26,386 bases of DNA, taken from the NCBI GenBank assembly GCA_029974875.1, contig JARKQP010000013.1:1-26386 (forward strand), given 5' to 3'. This DNA comes from Mobilitalea sp. Its GTDB lineage: Bacteria; Bacillota_A; Clostridia; Lachnospirales; Lachnospiraceae. Positions 16,696-24,667 of this stretch are shown here, piece by piece. The notes beneath the pieces were generated by a model. The model was not told the DNA's origin, did no database searches, and saw only the letters and a program-made list of their open reading frames with translations. The translations under genes were made by a program, and so were the position numbers. Numbering within the stretch: the stretch's first letter is position 1; each line of letters opens with the position of its first letter.

Positions 16696-17700
16696 TTATC
16701 CCTCCTTTTCAATTTTATCAAGGTTGCAGCAGCGACACATGTGGCCGTTTCCTATATCAATAAGAGGAATATTCTCATGCTTGCATTCCTCGGTGGCATA
16801 CTTGCAGCGCGGATGGAAGGAGCAGCCCTGGGGCAGATTTGACGGATCCGGCGGGAGCCCGTTAATCGGGGAAAGACGGTTAACATCGGAGTGGATATCC
16901 GGCAGGGAACCAAACAAACCCAGGGTATAGGGGTGCCTCGGCCGGGTAAACAGCTGTTCCTTTGTGCCATACTCTACAATTTCACCCGCATATACAACCG
17001 CAACATCATCACAGACCTCCGCAACAACACCCAGATCATGGGTAATCATAATCATGGAGGTATTATATTTTACTTTCAAATCATTAATCATATCCAGCAC
17101 CTGGGCCTGGATCGTAACGTCCAGGGCAGTCGTCGGCTCATCGGCCAACAGTAAAGCCGGAGTACAGGCCAGGGCCATGGCGATCACTACGCGCTGCTTC
17201 ATCCCACCGGAAAACTGATGGGGATATTCCTTATACCTGGCTCCCGGTATGCCAACCATCTCCAGCATTTCTGCGGCTTTCTCTTTTGCCTTTGCTTTGC
17301 TGCAGTTTTCATGAAGTTTGATAACTTCTGCAATCTGATTGCCCACACACATGATGGGATTCAATGCGGTCATCGGATCCTGGAAGATCATGCTGATCTT
17401 GTTGCCCCGGATTTTACGCATCTGCGGCAAATCTATTTTTAGCAGGTCCCTTCCTTCATAATAAATCTCCCCGGCGGTAATCCGTGCCGGCGGTTCCAGC
17501 AAAATTCTTAAGACCGCTTTTGCAATCGTTGTTTTTCCCGCTCCTGTCTCTCCTACAAGTCCGAAGGTTTTTCCTTTTTGCAGGTCAAAGGAAATATCAT
17601 TTACCGCATGGATAACCTGGCCGTCTGAGGTGTATTCCACCGTTAAGTTGCGGACGGATAAGAAGGAATCATTCTTTTCATTCATGGCTTTTATACTCAT
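16696..17700 (-). CDS. Opp/Dpp-type ABC importer ATP-binding protein (OppD/DppD-like)
   Basis: The partner ATPase of the importer, with canonical motifs: Walker A GETGAGKTT, Q-loop IFQDPMTALNP, signature FSGGMKQR, Walker B LLLADEPTTALD and the H-loop MITHDLG. The C-terminal family tail carries CSFHPRCKYATEEC. The ribosome site AGGAGG lies 9 nt before the ATG at 17700; another ATG at 17706 is only 3 nt away from it, so I prefer 17700. It is separated by 14 nt from the upstream permease gene. With a degenerate-signature OppF partner, this subunit's signature completes one of the two ATP sites (inference from known heterodimers). Confidence 0.95.
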   Translation of the reverse strand: MSIKAMNEKNDSFLSVRNLTVEYTSDGQVIHAVNDISFDLQKGKTFGLVGETGAGKTTIAKAVLRILLEPPARITAGEIYYEGRDLLKIDLPQMRKIRGNKISMIFQDPMTALNPIMCVGNQIAEVIKLHENCSKAKAKEKAAEMLEMVGIPGARYKEYPHQFSGGMKQRVVIAMALACTPALLLADEPTTALDVTIQAQVLDMINDLKVKYNTSMIMITHDLGVVAEVCDDVAVVYAGEIVEYGTKEQLFTRPRHPYTLGLFGSLPDIHSDVNRLSPINGLPPDPSNLPQGCSFHPRCKYATEECKHENIPLIDIGNGHMCRCCNLDKIEKEG

Positions 17701-17714
17701 AATCATATTCCTCC

Positions 17715-18596
17715 TTAATTTTTTAGCTTCGGATCAAGTGCGTCACGCAAGCCGTCGCCGAGCATATTGAATGCCAGGACTACTACCATGATGCAAAGAC
17801 CGGGAAAGATACAAAGATGGGGATATCTGGTGATTACTGCTTTGCCAGCCGTAAGCATGGCTCCCCATTCAGGGGTAGGCGGCTGGACCCCAAGTCCGAT
17901 ATAGCTGAGTGACGCTGCTGCCAAAATCGTGTTGCCGATCCCCATGGTAACGGATACGATCAGGGGAGCCAGGCTGTTCGGCAGGATATGGGCTGTAATG
18001 ATGCGGAACTTTGAACAGTTAATTTTCTCCGCCGCTTCAATATACTCCTGGTTCCTGACGGTCAATATGGAACCGCGGAGCAGGCGGACGGTCATCGGAA
18101 TGCCGCCGATGGACAGGGCTAAGATCGTATTCACAAAGCCTGTTCCAAGTGCGGCAGATATGGCAATCGCAAGCAGCATGCCGGGAATCGCCTGCAAAAT
18201 ATCTAAGAAACGCATGATGATATTATCTATTTTACCGCCGAAATATCCGACGACAGAGCCTATGACAACGCCAATTACAGTAGATAGCATCGTCGCCAGG
18301 ATTCCCATGCTCAGGGATGCCTTTGAGCCAAAGATCAGGCGGCTGAAGATATCCCTTCCCAGCTCGTCGCAGCCAAAGGGATGTGCAAGGCTTGGCTTTG
18401 CATAAATATTTTTCATATCCATCAGCGTATAGTCATAGGGCATTATGTAGGGTGCCAATAATGCAACCAGGATTAAAATAAGGATTAGGAAGAAGCCAAA
18501 CATAGCCACTTTGTTCTTTTTCAGTCTGCCCATGATCTGCGAAAGCTGGCTTTCCTTCTTTGTACGTTCCTGCACTTTTTTCGCTTTATGCCGCAT
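17715..18596 (-). CDS. Opp/Dpp-type ABC importer permease (OppC/DppC-like)
   Basis: A 293-residue inner-membrane subunit with a basic N-terminal tail (MRHKAKKVQERTKKESQ), a first membrane segment at about 32-52, and the BPD_transp_1 domain with five further segments. HPFGCDELGRDIFSRLIFGSK precedes the core domain and is the family hallmark (quoted in part: HPFGCDELGRDIFSR). The coupling helix region is EYIEAAEKINCSKFRIITAHILPN. AAGGAGG lies within the end of the upstream permease gene, which it overlaps by 11 nt, indicating coupled translation of the two permeases. Confidence 0.96.
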   Translation of the reverse strand: MRHKAKKVQERTKKESQLSQIMGRLKKNKVAMFGFFLILILILVALLAPYIMPYDYTLMDMKNIYAKPSLAHPFGCDELGRDIFSRLIFGSKASLSMGILATMLSTVIGVVIGSVVGYFGGKIDNIIMRFLDILQAIPGMLLAIAISAALGTGFVNTILALSIGGIPMTVRLLRGSILTVRNQEYIEAAEKINCSKFRIITAHILPNSLAPLIVSVTMGIGNTILAAASLSYIGLGVQPPTPEWGAMLTAGKAVITRYPHLCIFPGLCIMVVVLAFNMLGDGLRDALDPKLKN

Positions 18597-19548
18597 TTAA
18601 CTTCCTCCTTTTCCTGCCGCCCTCATATCTCGCCTTAATGCGCGGATCGACAAAGGCGTAGACAAGATCAACGAGCAGCATTATGAAACTGAATATAATG
18701 CCCAGCACCAATACCCCTCCTAATACGATCGGGTAATCACGGCTCGTAATGCCGTTCATCATATAATTGCCGATCCCGGGTATTGAGAATACATTTTCAA
18801 TTACAACCGTTCCTCCAAGCATCATACCCATGCCGTTACCTACGATTGTGATAATGGGGATCAGGGCATTCGGCAAGGCATGCTTGAATAAGATTTGGCC
18901 TTCCGACAAGCCTTTCGCCCTGGCGGTGGTAACATAATCCGAATGGATTACTTCTAGCATGCTGGAACGGGTCTGGCGCGCCTGGGTCGCAATGCCCGCA
19001 AAGCAGTTTGCGATACAGGGCAGGATAAAATATTGGATTCCGCCAACCCCATAGGCAGGCAGCGCCCCCAAGCCCACGGCAAAAATTACAACCAGCATTA
19101 AAGCAAGCCAAAATCCCGGGATCGATACCCCGAACAGCGCCGTAAACATACAAATACGGTCAATCACACCATTTTTATGTGTCGCTGCGATAATTCCCAG
19201 GGGAGTTCCTATCAGAATCTGCAGGCCCATGCTTATGAAGGCAATGGTCAGCGTGTAGGGCATACGCGAAAGTATGCCGTCAATTACCGGTGTTTTAAAG
19301 AAATAGGAGGTTCCTAAATCAAAATCAATAAAAACCTGTTTTAAATACTGTAGCAGTCTTATGATATATGGCTGGTCCAGGCCCAGCTCCACCCTCTTTG
19401 CTTCCACTTCAACCTGGGTTGCCCCGATTCCTACAATGGAAGCTGCCGGATCACCCGGACAAATATACATGATGGTAAATATTACAATTGCTATGCCAAG
19501 CATGACTGGGATCATCATCAGAAGTCTTTTTAAAATGTATCGGCCCAT
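18586..19548 (-). CDS. Opp/Dpp-type ABC importer permease (OppB/DppB-like)
   Basis: A 320-residue inner-membrane permease starting MGRYILKRLLMMIPVMLGIA, the usual N-terminus of this subunit. It has six membrane segments and the EAA-like coupling stretch DYVTTARAKGLSEGQILFKHALPNA (quoted in part: DYVTTARAKGLSEGQ). It ends with the family's FVDPRIKARYEG. The frame is open upstream to 19653, but AAGGAG lies 5 nt before the ATG at 19548 and the family starts there. A 142-nt gap with a stem-loop separates it from the substrate-binding protein gene. Confidence 0.96.
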   Translation of the reverse strand: MGRYILKRLLMMIPVMLGIAIVIFTIMYICPGDPAASIVGIGATQVEVEAKRVELGLDQPYIIRLLQYLKQVFIDFDLGTSYFFKTPVIDGILSRMPYTLTIAFISMGLQILIGTPLGIIAATHKNGVIDRICMFTALFGVSIPGFWLALMLVVIFAVGLGALPAYGVGGIQYFILPCIANCFAGIATQARQTRSSMLEVIHSDYVTTARAKGLSEGQILFKHALPNALIPIITIVGNGMGMMLGGTVVIENVFSIPGIGNYMMNGITSRDYPIVLGGVLVLGIIFSFIMLLVDLVYAFVDPRIKARYEGGRKRRKLNAA

Positions 19549-19592
19549 GCCAGCTCCTTTCCATCCCAATAGGGACCACGATAAATAAGGAT

Positions 19593-19629
19593 GCAGCGTC
19601 CTGGTACAAAGGATCAGCCATGACGCTGC
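19593..19629 (-). other. Stem-loop after the substrate-binding protein gene
   Basis: GCAGCGTC (19593-19600) and GACGCTGC (19622-19629) form a perfect 8-bp stem in the gap between the binding-protein gene and the first permease gene. Hairpins in this position often stabilise the upstream mRNA so that binding protein exceeds permease (established for other ABC importers; inferred here). No strong T-tract follows. Confidence 0.5.
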
Positions 19630-19690
19630 TTTCATTCCTAACAAGCAAACCAACGGATTGATTTTCTTGTATTTCAGTTTTTATAAGGGG

Positions 19691-21334
19691 CTAATTAACC
19701 GCGTAGCTGCAAGCTCCCGGTGTTACCTGTCCCCGGGCATCAACAACGATTCCAACGATCTTTGCAGTATGTGCGATATTGCTCATGTTTTGGACAAGAC
19801 CCACACCGTAGCACTGCTCCTTCAGATACTGGTGGAATGCATCCATGTTAGCTTCATTATGCTGATCCACATCCATCGCTGTTTCAAGCAGGCTCTGGAG
19901 CTTATCATCCTTTACAAAGTTAATCGCTCCGCCATGGACATAACCGCTGCGGTCCCAGCTTAATTTCCACACATTTACCAGGTAGCTTGTGGATGCAGCC
20001 TGGTCAAGGAGCATATCCCACTGTTCCGGCTGATATTTATATTCATTGATCAGCTGGGCATCATATGCGCTGATATTTACGGTGATACCGATTTGCTGGA
20101 GCTGTGCCTGGATGATTGTAGCTATTTTGGTCGGAACATCGCCGGACTGGATCATCAGGTTAATTGTGGGATTTACTGCGCCTGATTCTGCCAGGAGCTG
20201 CTTTGCCTTTTCAAGGTCGTACTCATAATAATCCTGCTCCAGCCATGCCTTAACATAGTCTGAGTAGTTTGTATTGCCCCAGGTCTTAGCCACATTGCCA
20301 TTTCCGTTTAACGCTCCTTCTACAAGCTGCCCTCTGTCTATGGCATATGCAATTGCCTGGCGCAGCTTCAGGTTGTCTGCAAATAAGCCTGTTCCTTCGT
20401 TACAATTAAATTCGAGAAGATAGGTGGCATTATCCGGGATCGGTGTCACACCGTAGTCAGAGAGACCTATGAAGTCCTGGACATCCACGTCTGCCAGCCA
20501 GTTCGTAACATCGATTGCCTTTGTCTTAAGGGCGTTGGTTAACTGCGCCTGGTCTGTGATGATGTCGAATTCTATTACATCCACATTTGCTTTGCTGCAG
20601 TTATTAATCTTACTGGCATCTGTCTGCCAATACTTTCCTGTGTTTGTAAATACCATCTTAGAACCGGATACAAACTCGGTGCATTGGTACGCTGTTGTTG
20701 ATACCGGATCCGTAGCCATTTGGTCGGCACTAGCTTCATATGCAGCCTGTGTAACAATCGGGCATTCCATCCACAGGGCTCCGAGGTCGCCAATGGCAAG
20801 CTTGCTGAATTTGAATTGGACTACATACTCGCTGATAGCCTCAATACTGTCAATTGAGCCCAGCTTTGGAAGGTTGCCGGATGCTTTTGCCGTGTTATAA
20901 CAGAAAGCCACATCCGAAGCTGTCAGATGGTTTCCTTCCTGGTCATATATGTAGTCGTAGATTTCGCAGTTATAGGTCAGATCATCAACCTTTTCATAAT
21001 CCTTCATAAGGACGCCGGACATTTCACCGCCCTGTGTTGTTACCAGGAATTCATAAACCGTGTACAGGATTCCGATGCGTCCCTGGGACATTCCCTGGAA
21101 GGGACCGATGCTCTGGGGGTCTGCCACTAAGCCCACTACTACTTTAGATTCATCTGCCGATGCAGCCGGGGTGTCTGTGTTACCTTCAGAGGAACTGGCT
21201 CCGCTGTCCGGTTTGCTGCCGCCTGAGGTGTCCGCGCTGTCAGACCCGGTATTCTTACTGCAGCCTGTTGCAGTAAGAACAAGCAATGCACATATCAAAA
21301 CAAGTGATAATGTCTTTTTAAATAAATTCTTCAT
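19691..21334 (-). CDS. ABC importer substrate-binding lipoprotein (SBP_bac_5 / OppA-like)
   Basis: A 547-residue extracellular binding protein for peptides or similar compounds. The N-terminus is a lipoprotein signal, MKNLFKKTLSLVLICALLVL followed by TATGC with the lipidated cysteine at about residue 25. A linker rich in Ser, Gly, Asp and Thr (about 26-62) comes next. The mature part has the SBP_bac_5 features, including LRQAIAYAIDRGQLVEGALNGNG and the YDLEKAKQLLAESG helix typical of this family (quoted in part: LRQAIAYAIDRG). It is the first importer gene, 51 nt after the ceramidase-like gene, with AAAGGAG before the ATG. The pocket cannot be matched to a ligand by eye. Confidence 0.95.
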   Translation of the reverse strand: MKNLFKKTLSLVLICALLVLTATGCSKNTGSDSADTSGGSKPDSGASSSEGNTDTPAASADESKVVVGLVADPQSIGPFQGMSQGRIGILYTVYEFLVTTQGGEMSGVLMKDYEKVDDLTYNCEIYDYIYDQEGNHLTASDVAFCYNTAKASGNLPKLGSIDSIEAISEYVVQFKFSKLAIGDLGALWMECPIVTQAAYEASADQMATDPVSTTAYQCTEFVSGSKMVFTNTGKYWQTDASKINNCSKANVDVIEFDIITDQAQLTNALKTKAIDVTNWLADVDVQDFIGLSDYGVTPIPDNATYLLEFNCNEGTGLFADNLKLRQAIAYAIDRGQLVEGALNGNGNVAKTWGNTNYSDYVKAWLEQDYYEYDLEKAKQLLAESGAVNPTINLMIQSGDVPTKIATIIQAQLQQIGITVNISAYDAQLINEYKYQPEQWDMLLDQAASTSYLVNVWKLSWDRSGYVHGGAINFVKDDKLQSLLETAMDVDQHNEANMDAFHQYLKEQCYGVGLVQNMSNIAHTAKIVGIVVDARGQVTPGACSYAVN

Positions 21335-21385
21335 TTTAACGCTCCTTTTAAAATTTTATTTTTTGCCGTAGGGCGAGGGACCAAA

Positions 21386-22744
21386 TTAGTTTGCTTTAAG
21401 CTCTTCAAGCATTATTTTAGCTTCCTGGCAGAGTAACTCTGCCGCCCCTTTATGAAAGGGGGAATTCATCGCTTCATAAGTGCAGCGGTCATAGGATTCC
21501 TGGTCGGCCATATACTTTGCCCCGCCATTTACCATGGGAAGTACCAGGGTGTTTTGGAATGGGGATGTTTCTAAAATTTGCATTGCAGTGATGCAGTTCA
21601 GCTCCGGCTTTACCCCTAAAAGTACAAGCTCCCCAATGGCCACAGCTTCTATCTTCGTATTTATATTGCCTTGTGGAATGTATTCATACTTTCTTGTCGG
21701 CTTTAGTTCCCTGAGATTGGGATTCATATACTTGGCAGGCACCGAAAACTCCCTGGAGCAGTATTTGATACAAACCTTCGGCAAAGCCGCTCCTTGATCC
21801 GTAGCCTCTGCCTGATCCATAGCCGCTGCTTGATCCATAGCTTCTGCTTGATCCACAGCCTCTGCTTGATCCATAGCTTCTGTTTGGTCCACAGCCTCTG
21901 CTTGATCCATAGCTTCTGCTGCACACCGTGCTATCTGGCTGCCTAATTCCTCAATAAAGCCGATTCCCTTTTCATACTCATCCACTTCAAGTAATCGGCC
22001 TTCCCCATCTAAAACCATGGTTCTTGCCTTCTTTACCGGAGCCTGATCCCCTGCGGCACCCATTAAGAAAATAGCTGTCGAATTTGGATACCTTTCCTCC
22101 AGAAGGCTTGATGCCTTCCCTGCCAGATCACCGGTAACTGCCTTGCCCCCATCCTTCGATATAGATCCATCCATAATGGAGGACTGAACCGGATAGTGCA
22201 TTAGTACGCCTATAAGCTCACCGCTCAGATCATCGGCCCTTAATACGGACATCCCTTTCTCTGAGGCTCCTTTTCCGCTGTTCCCTACCCACCAGCCTTC
22301 GGCTGATTCGATATCCCTGTTAACGTTTATCGGACAAGAGCTTTTACCAAAGCTTAACCTTGCCTCCCCCATAGTCCTGATTGCCTGGGCAACCGATTCC
22401 CTTGCTGCTTCTTCAATGATACTACGGAGAGTATCATTCCTTCTTCCCTGTTCCTCCCTCTTTGACGGATCCTGGGGCATAAAATGCGGTGCGGAAAAGG
22501 TATGGGTAACCGTGACCCAACAGCGCTCCTCTGTTACCCCCGATTCCCTACTCAGCACTCCCTTCAAATGATTAACCTCATCATCCGGCAGCGAGGTCAA
22601 CTCAATGGACAAAAGAGCAAACTCTCCTTCCCCCTTCAACACAAAGACCCTGACCCATAAGGGGGATAACACTGTCGTAAATCCTTCCGACGGAAAAAAA
22701 TCTGCCGGAAACCTTATCTTAGCCCTTCCTGTACCAACCCTCAT
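21386..22744 (-). CDS. Neutral/alkaline ceramidase-like hydrolase (PF04734-type)
   Basis: A 452-residue protein resembling the N-terminal catalytic domain of neutral ceramidases, zinc amidases that cleave N-acyl bonds. The likely zinc ligands are all in place: H81 in VTHTFSAPH, H183 in VLMHYPVQSS, E381 in VKPELN and a tyrosine at about 411-423 in GAKYMADQESYDRCTYEA. The MGAAGDQAP stretch matches the family's N-A-G-D-x-S-P loop. There is no signal peptide and no C-terminal domain, unlike secreted ceramidases. A hexapeptide repeat (about residues 275-318) is inserted in the middle. The ATG at 22744 is chosen for its AGAGGAG ribosome site. It is the first gene of the operon downstream of the LysR divergon. 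Family assignment is by motif and is not certain. Confidence 0.78.
   Translation of the reverse strand: MRVGTGRAKIRFPADFFPSEGFTTVLSPLWVRVFVLKGEGEFALLSIELTSLPDDEVNHLKGVLSRESGVTEERCWVTVTHTFSAPHFMPQDPSKREEQGRRNDTLRSIIEEAARESVAQAIRTMGEARLSFGKSSCPINVNRDIESAEGWWVGNSGKGASEKGMSVLRADDLSGELIGVLMHYPVQSSIMDGSISKDGGKAVTGDLAGKASSLLEERYPNSTAIFLMGAAGDQAPVKKARTMVLDGEGRLLEVDEYEKGIGFIEELGSQIARCAAEAMDQAEAVDQTEAMDQAEAVDQAEAMDQAAAMDQAEATDQGAALPKVCIKYCSREFSVPAKYMNPNLRELKPTRKYEYIPQGNINTKIEAVAIGELVLLGVKPELNCITAMQILETSPFQNTLVLPMVNGGAKYMADQESYDRCTYEAMNSPFHKGAAELLCQEAKIMLEELKAN
21792..21917. repeat. 18-bp tandem repeat inside the ceramidase-like gene
   Basis: Seven copies of an 18-bp unit close to GCTTGATCCATAGCTTCT, in frame, coding for AEAMDQ/AEAVDQ hexapeptides on the minus strand. 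The units differ by a few substitutions, so copy number could change by slippage without breaking the frame. The encoded stretch is probably an exposed helical loop. Confidence 0.9.
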
Positions 22745-22777
22745 ACATCTCTCCTCTCTTTTTCCGTATTCCAGCGG

Positions 22778-22941
22778 CAAAAACCCACACTACACTATAG
22801 CGGCGAATCTGAGCGTATCGATATCCGTCTGGGCGCAGACCGGGCCTCCCGTGATTGCCTGAACTTGGCAATCAAGGGATGTTAAAGGCAAGCCCAGAAG
22901 GATATCGATACGCTCAGATTCACCCCACAGCTTAGCCCTCG
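22778..22941. other. Structured element, copy 2 (in the predicted operon leader)
   Basis: Arms 22805-22834 and 22892-22921 are complementary at 29 of 30 positions around a 57-nt core (22835-22891). The core is identical to that of copy 1 except at two positions. The left flank CAAAAACCC...CACTATAGCG (22778-22802) and the right flank CCCACAGCTTAGCCC are also shared with copy 1. On the minus strand it lies between the predicted start of transcription (about 22985) and the first gene (22744), so it would be in the 5' leader of the whole operon. In its arms, six base pairs differ from copy 1 with pairing kept. Confidence 0.85.
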
Positions 22942-22991
22942 AATCCCATTTAGTCACTACCTTCTGTAAAGCTGTTTTGTTTATATCACGA

Positions 22992-23020
22992 ATTATACCG
23001 AATAAAACCTTGACAATCAA
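22992..23020 (-). promoter_or_regulatory. Predicted promoter of the catabolic/importer operon
   Basis: On the minus strand TTGATT (23020-23015), a 17-nt spacer and a perfect TATAAT (22997-22992). The start would be near 22985, giving a leader of about 240 nt that contains structured element copy 2. Its -35 overlaps that of the divergent lysR promoter, the usual arrangement for a gene set controlled by its neighbouring LysR regulator. Confidence 0.65.
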
Positions 23021-23038
23021 ACCGCTTTTATGTATTAT
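23010..23038 (+). promoter_or_regulatory. lysR promoter
   Basis: TTGACA (23010-23015), 17-nt spacer, TATTAT (23033-23038). It is divergent from the operon promoter, with overlapping -35 regions, so binding of the regulator here could both repress its own gene and activate the operon (general LysR model; inferred). Confidence 0.72.
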
Positions 23039-23102
23039 TTATGCAGTAACCGCAATAATCAAAATCTTTTTATGCATTTTGTATAGATAAGGAAATTATT
23101 TT

Positions 23103-23981
23103 ATGGAAATTGATTATATCAGAGAGTTTTCCGTGTTGGCTGAAAACGGTAACTTTATGGAAACTGCTGAAAAGCTGTTTATTTCACAGTCTGCCCTTAC
23201 CCGCCATATTAAAAGTCTGGAGGAGGATTTGGGCACAACGCTTTTTGACAGGACAACAAGAAAAGTTTCCCTGAACAAAATGGGAAAGCTTTTTTTACCT
23301 TACGCAAAAGAGATAACCAGAATTCAATACGAATATACGACCTCGATTATTAATGAGCTCCAGGGAGCCCACGGAAACGTCCGGATCGGCTCAATACCGG
23401 TTATGATTCCATACCGGATAACCGACCTGCTGGCACGGTTCCAGAATGAAAATTCTAATATTTCTTTGGATGTAACGGAAGGTGATTCTTTACAGCTTGT
23501 TAAGATGCTCCGTTCCGGGCAATGTGATTTTGCTTTTATACGTGAATGGGATGACTCCGATAATGAATTCAACAAATTCCCCTTTGCCCATGATTCTTTA
23601 GTCGCGCTGGTTCCTTCGACCCATTCCCTTGCTAAAGCGGATTCGATCCGGATCGAGGACTTAAAGCATGAGCCTTTACTATTGCTGGCAAAGGATACCT
23701 TTATGTATAATCTCTGCGTTACGGAATGCCATAACGCCGGTTTTGAGCCCCGTGTTTCCTTCACCGGGCACCGGGCCGAGAATATCCTAGATTTAGTTAG
23801 TAAGGGGATGGGGATTGCCCTTTTGATGAAAAAACCGATTGCCTCCTTATTAAACAAAAACATTACCTTAGTAGAAATCAGTCCCGCTATCCGGACAACG
23901 ATCAGCCTCGCTTATTCAAAAAATACTACGATGTCTCCAGCTGCAAATCATTTTTTGAATCTTGTTAAATCGATTCATTAA
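23103..23981 (+). CDS. LysR-family transcriptional regulator
   Basis: A 292-residue regulator with an N-terminal winged helix-turn-helix (about residues 1-60). The stretch FMETAEKLFISQSALTRHIK followed by LEEDLGTTLFDRTTRKVSLN is the family signature (quoted in two parts). The C-terminal effector domain (about 88-292) is of the periplasmic-binding-protein type, as in HVRIGSIPVM-like starts of this domain (here NVRIGSIPVM). It is divergent from the ceramidase-like and importer operon with overlapping promoters, so it most likely controls that operon in response to the substrate or a breakdown product. The ribosome site is weak (AAGGAA, 8 nt before ATG), consistent with low expression. The effector is unknown. 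Confidence 0.94.
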   Translation: MEIDYIREFSVLAENGNFMETAEKLFISQSALTRHIKSLEEDLGTTLFDRTTRKVSLNKMGKLFLPYAKEITRIQYEYTTSIINELQGAHGNVRIGSIPVMIPYRITDLLARFQNENSNISLDVTEGDSLQLVKMLRSGQCDFAFIREWDDSDNEFNKFPFAHDSLVALVPSTHSLAKADSIRIEDLKHEPLLLLAKDTFMYNLCVTECHNAGFEPRVSFTGHRAENILDLVSKGMGIALLMKKPIASLLNKNITLVEISPAIRTTISLAYSKNTTMSPAANHFLNLVKSIH

Positions 23982-24049
23982 TTCCATGGCCGCAGGCTTT
24001 ATCCTGCAACTATTCTATGGAAAGGGGAGAAGGATTTAACCTCAATCCG

Positions 24050-24078
24050 TTTACAAAAATCATGTCCTGTGATATGAT
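24050..24078 (+). promoter_or_regulatory. Promoter of dcd-comEB
   Basis: TTTACA (24050-24055), 17-nt spacer, TATGAT (24073-24078), about 37 nt upstream of the dcd start codon. Confidence 0.68.
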
Positions 24079-24114
24079 AGCTAAAATATGAAATGCTGCT
24101 ACGGAGGGTGTTGG

Positions 24115-24636
24115 ATGATATTATCGGGAAAAGAAATTTTAAGACATATTGGAAAAGATATTATAATTGAACCATTTGATGAGAAAAGAGTAAATCCCAA
24201 CAGCTATAATTTATCCTTAGCGAATGAACTGTTAGTATATGATGACGATATTCTTGATATGAAAAAGCTAAATCCCAGTAAAAAGATTATTATTCCGGAA
24301 GAAGGCCTGCTCCTAAAACCAAATACCTTGTATCTTGGGAGAACTAATGAATTTACAAGAACGGATAAGTATGTCCCCATGCTGGAAGGACGTTCTTCCA
24401 TAGGCAGATTAGGGTTATTTATTCATATCACCGCAGGCTTCGGTGATATCGGGTTTTCTGGCTATTGGACCTTGGAAATATTCTGTGTACAGCCTATTAT
24501 TGTCTATCCCAATGTTGAAATATGCCAAATTTACTATCATGATATCCATGGTGAATATGATCTATATAAAAGCGGTAAATACCAAAACAATACAGGAATA
24601 CAGCCAAGTTTAATGTACAAGGATTTTGAAAAATAA
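24115..24636 (+). CDS. dcd: dCTP deaminase
   Basis: It deaminates dCTP to dUTP, which feeds dUMP and thymidylate synthesis. The 173-residue protein begins MILSGKEILRHI. It has the conserved VNPNSYNLSL stretch, the nucleotide-binding EGRSSIGRLGL (91-101), and the HITAGFGDIGFSGYWTLE region with the catalytic glutamate near residue 121. The usual C-terminal G-I-Q-P-S end is present (GIQPSLMY). The ATG at 24115 follows GGAGG with a 7-9 nt spacing; an upstream in-frame ATG at 24088 has none. The family includes bifunctional dCTP deaminase/dUTPases, and this cannot be excluded by eye. It pairs with comEB 31 nt downstream. Confidence 0.92.
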   Translation: MILSGKEILRHIGKDIIIEPFDEKRVNPNSYNLSLANELLVYDDDILDMKKLNPSKKIIIPEEGLLLKPNTLYLGRTNEFTRTDKYVPMLEGRSSIGRLGLFIHITAGFGDIGFSGYWTLEIFCVQPIIVYPNVEICQIYYHDIHGEYDLYKSGKYQNNTGIQPSLMYKDFEK

Positions 24637-24667
24637 TTCGTTTAGGGGATTTTACGAAGGAGGATTT

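Noticed and set aside
21792..21917. CRISPR-like array of regular repeats
   Set aside because: The 18-bp units are directly adjacent with no spacers and code in frame for hexapeptides.
22805..22921. The long stems as terminal inverted repeats of an insertion sequence
   Set aside because: Terminal repeats keep their sequence between copies. Here the arms differ between copies while staying complementary, and conserved sequence extends outside the arms.
22778..22941. A known T-box, purine, cobalamin, glycine, guanidine or lysine riboswitch
   Set aside because: None of the consensus words I know for these classes was seen, and their closing stems are much shorter. This is judged by eye only.
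23992..24007. GCAGG/CCTGC hairpin as lysR terminator
   Set aside because: Only a 5-bp stem with no T-tract, so the support is too weak.
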